DNA of 8,162 bases from Candidatus Nomurabacteria bacterium (lineage in GTDB: Bacteria > Patescibacteriota > Minisyncoccia > Phycocordibacterales > UBA5272), in NCBI GenBank assembly GCA_003518045.1, contig DOZK01000020.1, positions 1 to 8,162 of the forward strand, given 5' to 3'. The notes beneath the pieces were generated by a model that worked only from the letters and a program-made list of their open reading frames with translations, did not search any database and had not been told where the DNA came from. The translations under genes and the position numbers were made by a program. This document shows, piece after piece, positions 4,867 through 8,162 of this stretch (the first letter of the stretch is position 1; each line of letters opens with the position of its first letter).

Positions 4867-7214
4867 AAAAAAGCAAACTAAAAACTGTAGTGTTGCTTGA
4901 TGCCCATGCAATACTTCACAGGGGTTATCACGCCATGCAAGGATTTGCCACGCGAGACGGACGCCCAACAGGTGCGCTTTATGGTTTTATCACCATGGTT
5001 CTTAAAATATACGAAGAGATAAAGCCAGATTATGTTGCTGCTTGTTTTGATTTACCAAAGCCAACATTTCGCCACACCAGTTATGATGGTTATAAAGCGG
5101 GGCGTACAAAAACAGATGACGCATTAGTTGAACAAATAATTGAGTCATATAAATTGTGTGATGCATTAGCAATTCCATATTATAAATGTGAAGGGTTTGA
5201 GGCGGATGATTTACTTGGAACAATAGCCGAGCAAATTAAAAAAGATAAAAATTATAGAGTGGTTATAGCGAGTGGGGACATGGACACATTACAATTAGTA
5301 GACGGTGAAAAAGTTACAGTATTTACTTTGAAAAAAGGAAATGAAGGAGTTTTTTATACTGAGAAAAAAGTTTTTGAAAGATTTGGATTTGGTCCAGAAC
5401 TTATACCAGACTATAAAGGATTAGCTGGGGACACATCAGATAACATAATTGGCATTTCTGGAATTGGGGATAAAACTGCAACCGAACTAATTAAAAAATA
5501 TGGTTCAATAGAAAAAATGTATAAAGCGATAAAGAAAAACGCGCAGGCATTAGTTGAAGAAGGTTTCAAAGAAAGAATGGTAAAACTCTTAGAAGAAGGC
5601 GAAGAGGAAGCTCTTTTTTCAAAAACATTAGCTACTATTAGACGTGATGCTCCAGTTGTTTATGTTGAGCCAGAAAAAGAATGGTTAGAAAGTCTTGATA
5701 TAGAAAAGTATCAGGCTATGTGTGATTTGTATGAGTTTAGATCATTACGCAATCGTTTGCACACAATGAAACAAAATGGTCATGTTGTAGTGGAAGAACA
5801 TTTAGAGGAAGAAGAATTAGTAAGCGAAGAAGAAATGGAAGAATTGCGTGTTATGGTTCACTTGCTTCATAGTGAAATGACTAATGCTTCATTTCTAGAT
5901 ATACAAAATGTAACCGCGAAAAAAACTAAAGAGGAAATAAAAAGTTTCTTAGAAGAAGAATTGAAAAAAGAAAAGTTGTGGGATTTATTTATTACAGTTG
6001 AAAAGCCATTACTTCCATTAGTGAAAGAAATGGGAGAAAACGGAATAACTTTGGATAAAAACAAACTCGCAAAAATGAGTGAGGAATTGCATGCTCGTGT
6101 AAATATAATTGAAAAGAAAATCCATGAATTAGCGGGGGTAGAATTTAATGTTGCCTCACCAAAGCAAATGGGGGAGGTTTTGTATGAAAAATTAAATCTC
6201 GGTGGGAAAATTAAAAAAACAAAAACTGGGCAGAAAAGTACAAATGTAAGTGAGTTAGAAAAAATAAAAGACGAGCATGCAATTATTCCACTTATTTTAG
6301 AATATAGAGAGCTTGCAAAACTTTTATCAACTTATATTGATGCCTTGCCAACTTTTGTAAAAGAAGACGGAAGAATTCATGCACATTTTGTACAGACTGG
6401 GACTGGGACGGGGAGATTTAGTTGTGAAGATCCGAATTTACAGAATTTACCTGTTAAAAGTGAGCTTGGGCAGAAAGTGAGAGAGGCATTTATTGCAGCA
6501 CCGGGTAAAGTTTTATTGTCATGCGATTATGCGCAAATAGATTTACGTGCGGCAGCGATTTTATCAAATGATAAAAATTTGGTTGAGATTTTTGAAAAAG
6601 GAATTGATGCTCACACTGGAACGGCCGCGCGAGTTTTTGGAGTTAGTGAAAAAGATGTTACGCCGGATATGCGTAGAAAAGCCAAGACTATTAACTTCGG
6701 CATTCTTTATGGAATGGGAGTTACAGCTTTGAAAGAAGGAATGGGAGTTGAGAGAAAAGAGGCGCAGGAATTTTATGATCAATACAAAAAAACTTTTTCA
6801 AGATTGATGGATTATTTAGAAGAAGTAAAAGCTTTCGCTTGGAAATGTGGATACACAGAGACACTGCTCGGTCGTCGTCGTGAAGTTCCATTATTAAAGT
6901 CCCCACTTCCATTCCTACGAGCACAAGGTGAGCGTATTGCGATAAACGCACCAATACAAGGAACGAGCGCAGACGTAATTAAGCTTGCGACATTAGACGC
7001 AAATGAATATATAGAAAAAGCTGGGCTAAAAGATAAAGTAAAATTAGTTTTACAAATTCATGACGAATTAGTTTTTGAAATGGACAAAGAAATAGGGGAA
7101 GACGTAGCAGATGAATTAGTTATTGTTCTTGAAAAAGTTTTATCAAAAAGGAATTTAACTAATTTACCAGTGAGAGTTTCTAGATCATTGGGAAGCAATT
7201 TACAAGCAATTTAG
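4863..7214 (+). CDS. polA: DNA polymerase I without a proofreading domain
   Basis: Fills gaps and removes RNA primers in lagging-strand and repair synthesis. Residues 1-290 are the 5'-3' nuclease: acidic residues D13, D63, E113, D115, D116, D139, D141, D190 and D193, and helix-hairpin-helix GIGDKTA (201-206 region). Residues about 300-375 are a Glu-rich linker where Pol I usually has a roughly 200-residue 3'-5' exonuclease fold; no DxE site is visible, which explains 783 against 928 residues in E. coli. Residues about 375-783 are the polymerase: TGRFS (Arg518), motif A D555-YAQI-D560, O helix R604, K608, F612, Y616, and motif C HDE with D734 and E735. Asp560 replaces the usual Glu710 steric gate of E. 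coli Pol I. Phe612 is the residue type that excludes dideoxynucleotides. The start overlaps the tsaE stop by ATGA, with no clear Shine-Dalgarno. Confidence 0.96.
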   Translation: MKKSKLKTVVLLDAHAILHRGYHAMQGFATRDGRPTGALYGFITMVLKIYEEIKPDYVAACFDLPKPTFRHTSYDGYKAGRTKTDDALVEQIIESYKLCDALAIPYYKCEGFEADDLLGTIAEQIKKDKNYRVVIASGDMDTLQLVDGEKVTVFTLKKGNEGVFYTEKKVFERFGFGPELIPDYKGLAGDTSDNIIGISGIGDKTATELIKKYGSIEKMYKAIKKNAQALVEEGFKERMVKLLEEGEEEALFSKTLATIRRDAPVVYVEPEKEWLESLDIEKYQAMCDLYEFRSLRNRLHTMKQNGHVVVEEHLEEEELVSEEEMEELRVMVHLLHSEMTNASFLDIQNVTAKKTKEEIKSFLEEELKKEKLWDLFITVEKPLLPLVKEMGENGITLDKNKLAKMSEELHARVNIIEKKIHELAGVEFNVASPKQMGEVLYEKLNLGGKIKKTKTGQKSTNVSELEKIKDEHAIIPLILEYRELAKLLSTYIDALPTFVKEDGRIHAHFVQTGTGTGRFSCEDPNLQNLPVKSELGQKVREAFIAAPGKVLLSCDYAQIDLRAAAILSNDKNLVEIFEKGIDAHTGTAARVFGVSEKDVTPDMRRKAKTINFGILYGMGVTALKEGMGVERKEAQEFYDQYKKTFSRLMDYLEEVKAFAWKCGYTETLLGRRREVPLLKSPLPFLRAQGERIAINAPIQGTSADVIKLATLDANEYIEKAGLKDKVKLVLQIHDELVFEMDKEIGEDVADELVIVLEKVLSKRNLTNLPVRVSRSLGSNLQAI

Positions 7215-7333
7215 GAGTAGTTTTTAGGTTGTAGGTTTTAGTAATACAAAAATGCTTGTATTTTTGTGTTGTCATTCCAAACTTGATTTGGAATCCAGTG
7301 TTTGTATTAAAATTTGTATTACAATACTCCTAA
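7211..7333. repeat. Nested palindromes in the polA-holA spacer
   Basis: Three inverted repeats sit inside one another: TTAGGAGTA (7211-7219, over the polA stop codon) with TACTCCTAA (7325-7333); GTAATACAAA (7241-7250) with TTTGTATTAC (7313-7322); and TTCCAAA (7275-7281) with TTTGGAA (7287-7293). A further local hairpin, ACAAAAAT/ATTTTTGT (7246-7253, 7260-7267), competes with the middle stem, and TTTGTATTA is repeated directly at 7301 and 7313. It may be a composite of small repeat insertions or a structured 3' end for polA. No coding region is visible in this 170-nt spacer. Confidence 0.6.
7271..7300. repeat. GTCATTCC...GGAATCCAG REP-like palindrome
   Basis: GTCATTCCAAA, a 5-nt loop, then TTTGGAATCCAGTG. 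This layout, ATTCC-stem-GGAAT flanked by GTC and CCAG, resembles small intergenic palindromes found in many bacteria, such as dRS3-type repeats of Neisseria. The identification is by resemblance only. Confidence 0.45.
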
Positions 7334-7354
7334 CTCCTAACTCCTAACTCCTAA
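7327..7354. repeat. Tandem heptamer CTCCTAA x4
   Basis: Four perfect copies of CTCCTAA (TTAGGAG on the other strand) lie 30 bp before the holA-like start. One TTAGGAG also occurs at 7211-7217 at the polA stop codon, in inverted orientation. Perfect identity suggests recent slippage, so the copy number may vary between strains. Confidence 0.85.
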
Positions 7355-7369
7355 CGTCCAACGGCTATT

Positions 7370-7378
7370 TGCTATACT
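7370..7378 (+). promoter_or_regulatory. Extended -10 promoter of the holA-like gene, leaderless start
   Basis: TGC followed by TATACT (7373-7378), with 6 nt to ATG 7385, as for tsaE. No -35 consensus is visible at 7350-7355 and no Shine-Dalgarno. The predicted start coincides with the A of the start codon. Confidence 0.6.
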
Positions 7379-7384
7379 AAGCCT

Positions 7385-8014
7385 ATGATTTACACAGTAG
7401 TCGGGACAGACACAAATAAAAGAGAAAAGGCTTATGAGTCCTTTGCTAAATTTGGAAATGTTTCCGCGCATATTTATAGCGAGCAAATAGCAACACTTGA
7501 AGCTCTAATTTCTTCTTCATCTTTATTTGGAGATAAAATTATAGTTAATCTTATACAAACAATGGATGTGGCCTCATCTCGTGATGAAGTAGTGAGACTT
7601 TTACCTCCAATGAAAGACTCCGCAAACATTTTTATTATTGACGAGCCCTTCGCAGATGCAAATAGATTTAAAAGATTAGAAAAATATTCTGAAAAGATTT
7701 TTGATGCGAGAGGTGAGAAAGAAAAAGACTCGGATGTTTTTACTCTTTGTAATTTATTTGGAAGACGGGATAAGAAAGGTGTGTGGTTGGAATGGATGAA
7801 AGTTAGAGATACAGATGGAGCTGAGGCTTTTCATGGTGCGCTTTGGTGGAAAATAAAAACTATATGGGATGATACATTAAACGGACGACCAACGAAATTT
7901 AGTAAAGACGAATGTGAGGTTTTTGCTTCAAGGATTTTAAAAGCAAATTTGGAGGCGCATAGAGGAGGGAAGGACTTAAGAGAGGAATTGGAGGCGATTA
8001 TTCTAGGGGTTTAA
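7385..8014 (+). CDS. holA: Minimal DNA polymerase III delta (HolA)-like protein
   Basis: Probable clamp-loader delta subunit, which opens the beta sliding clamp. The 209 residues begin MIYTVVGTD, like the delta N-terminus. LISSSSLFGDKIIVNL (41-56) matches the hallmark LF-G-dk-lV of delta, and IFIIDEPF (82-89) the following strand. Residues 115-160 (FTLCNLFGRRDKKGVWLEWM ... FHGALWW) and 176-208 (ceVFASRILKANLEAHRGGKDLREELE) resemble the delta C-terminal collar helices. Usual delta proteins have about 330-350 residues, so much of the middle is missing. No Walker A is visible, as expected for delta. It has its own extended -10 and stands apart from polA by 170 nt. It could instead be a diverged delta paralogue, so the gene symbol is tentative. 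Confidence 0.65.
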   Translation: MIYTVVGTDTNKREKAYESFAKFGNVSAHIYSEQIATLEALISSSSLFGDKIIVNLIQTMDVASSRDEVVRLLPPMKDSANIFIIDEPFADANRFKRLEKYSEKIFDARGEKEKDSDVFTLCNLFGRRDKKGVWLEWMKVRDTDGAEAFHGALWWKIKTIWDDTLNGRPTKFSKDECEVFASRILKANLEAHRGGKDLREELEAIILGV

Positions 8015-8062
8015 AATTTCTACATCTTCCCAGTATTGGAAATCTATTGTATTTTATGATAG

Positions 8063-8068
8063 TATATT
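8063..8068 (+). promoter_or_regulatory. Possible -10 box for tRNA-Lys
   Basis: TATATT ends 8 nt before the mature tRNA, so a start near 8075 would leave a very short 5' leader. TTGGAA (8036-8041) is too far away (21 bp) to be a good -35. Weak evidence; readthrough from the preceding gene is also possible. Confidence 0.35.
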
Positions 8069-8076
8069 GCTCACAT

Positions 8077-8149
8077 GTCCCTATAGCTCAGTCGGTAGAG
8101 CAGCTGCCTTTTAAGCAGACGGTCGAAGGTTCGATCCCTTCTGGGGGCA
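8077..8149 (+). tRNA. tRNA-Lys (anticodon UUU)
   Basis: A 73-nt cloverleaf. Acceptor GTCCCTA (8077-8083) pairs with TGGGGGC (8142-8148), with two G-T wobbles; discriminator A8149. D arm GCTC/GAGC (8086-8089, 8098-8101), anticodon loop CTTTTAA (8108-8114) with TTT at 8110-8112, variable loop CGGTC, T arm GAAGG/CCTTC with loop TTCGATC. CCA is not encoded, so a CCA-adding enzyme is needed. The outermost anticodon-stem pair (G8103-A8119) is a mismatch, leaving four pairs. A8113 is position 37, the site of t6A in this tRNA type. Confidence 0.96.
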
Positions 8150-8162
8150 CAGAAATATAAAA

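Overview
The window looks like a fragment of a Patescibacteria (CPR) genome, most likely of the Parcubacteria type. The grounds are the overall AT-rich sequence, a tsaE-polA overlap, a very short DNA polymerase III delta-like protein, leaderless-looking housekeeping genes, and a large surface protein. That protein combines C-x-DGS cysteine modules, an FnIII-like domain, a DUF11-like domain and a C-terminal FLPN...EWL membrane anchor. tsaE ends in TGA and no long gene needs TGA read through, so the UGA=Gly code of Gracilibacteria/Absconditabacteria is not indicated. This assignment comes from protein style and not from a marker gene.

Positions 1-1041 hold a single gene for a small exported protein with ten cysteines (181-984). 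It has its own -35/-10 promoter, a 5' leader hairpin, a clear Shine-Dalgarno and a palindromic terminator. It is visibly richer in GC than the rest. Positions 1042-4088 hold a 977-residue exported, membrane-anchored, cysteine-rich repeat protein behind a consensus promoter (TTGACA, 17 bp, extended -10), again with a hairpin at the very start of the predicted transcript. Positions 4089-4416 are non-coding but full of structure: a 121-nt imperfect inverted repeat, then two long perfect hairpins (15-bp and 22-bp stems).

Positions 4417-7214 are a tsaE-polA pair overlapping by ATGA, so two housekeeping functions (t6A tRNA modification and DNA repair/replication) share a transcript. After a 170-nt spacer with nested palindromes and a heptamer tandem repeat comes a minimal DNA polymerase III delta (HolA)-like gene (7385-8014), followed by tRNA-Lys(UUU) (8077-8149). 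tRNA-Lys(UUU) is a classical substrate of the t6A pathway that TsaE serves.

Two contrasts stand out. First, the two exported-protein genes use full promoters with leaders and 5' hairpins, whereas tsaE and the holA-like gene have an extended -10 (TGC-TATNNT) exactly 6 nt before ATG, which predicts leaderless mRNAs. Second, PolA lacks a recognisable 3'-5' exonuclease domain and carries Asp where Pol I normally has the Glu ribose steric gate. The best candidates for something undescribed are the cysteine-repeat surface protein with its two flanking YGQT-rich segments, and the long inverted-repeat element right after its stop codon.
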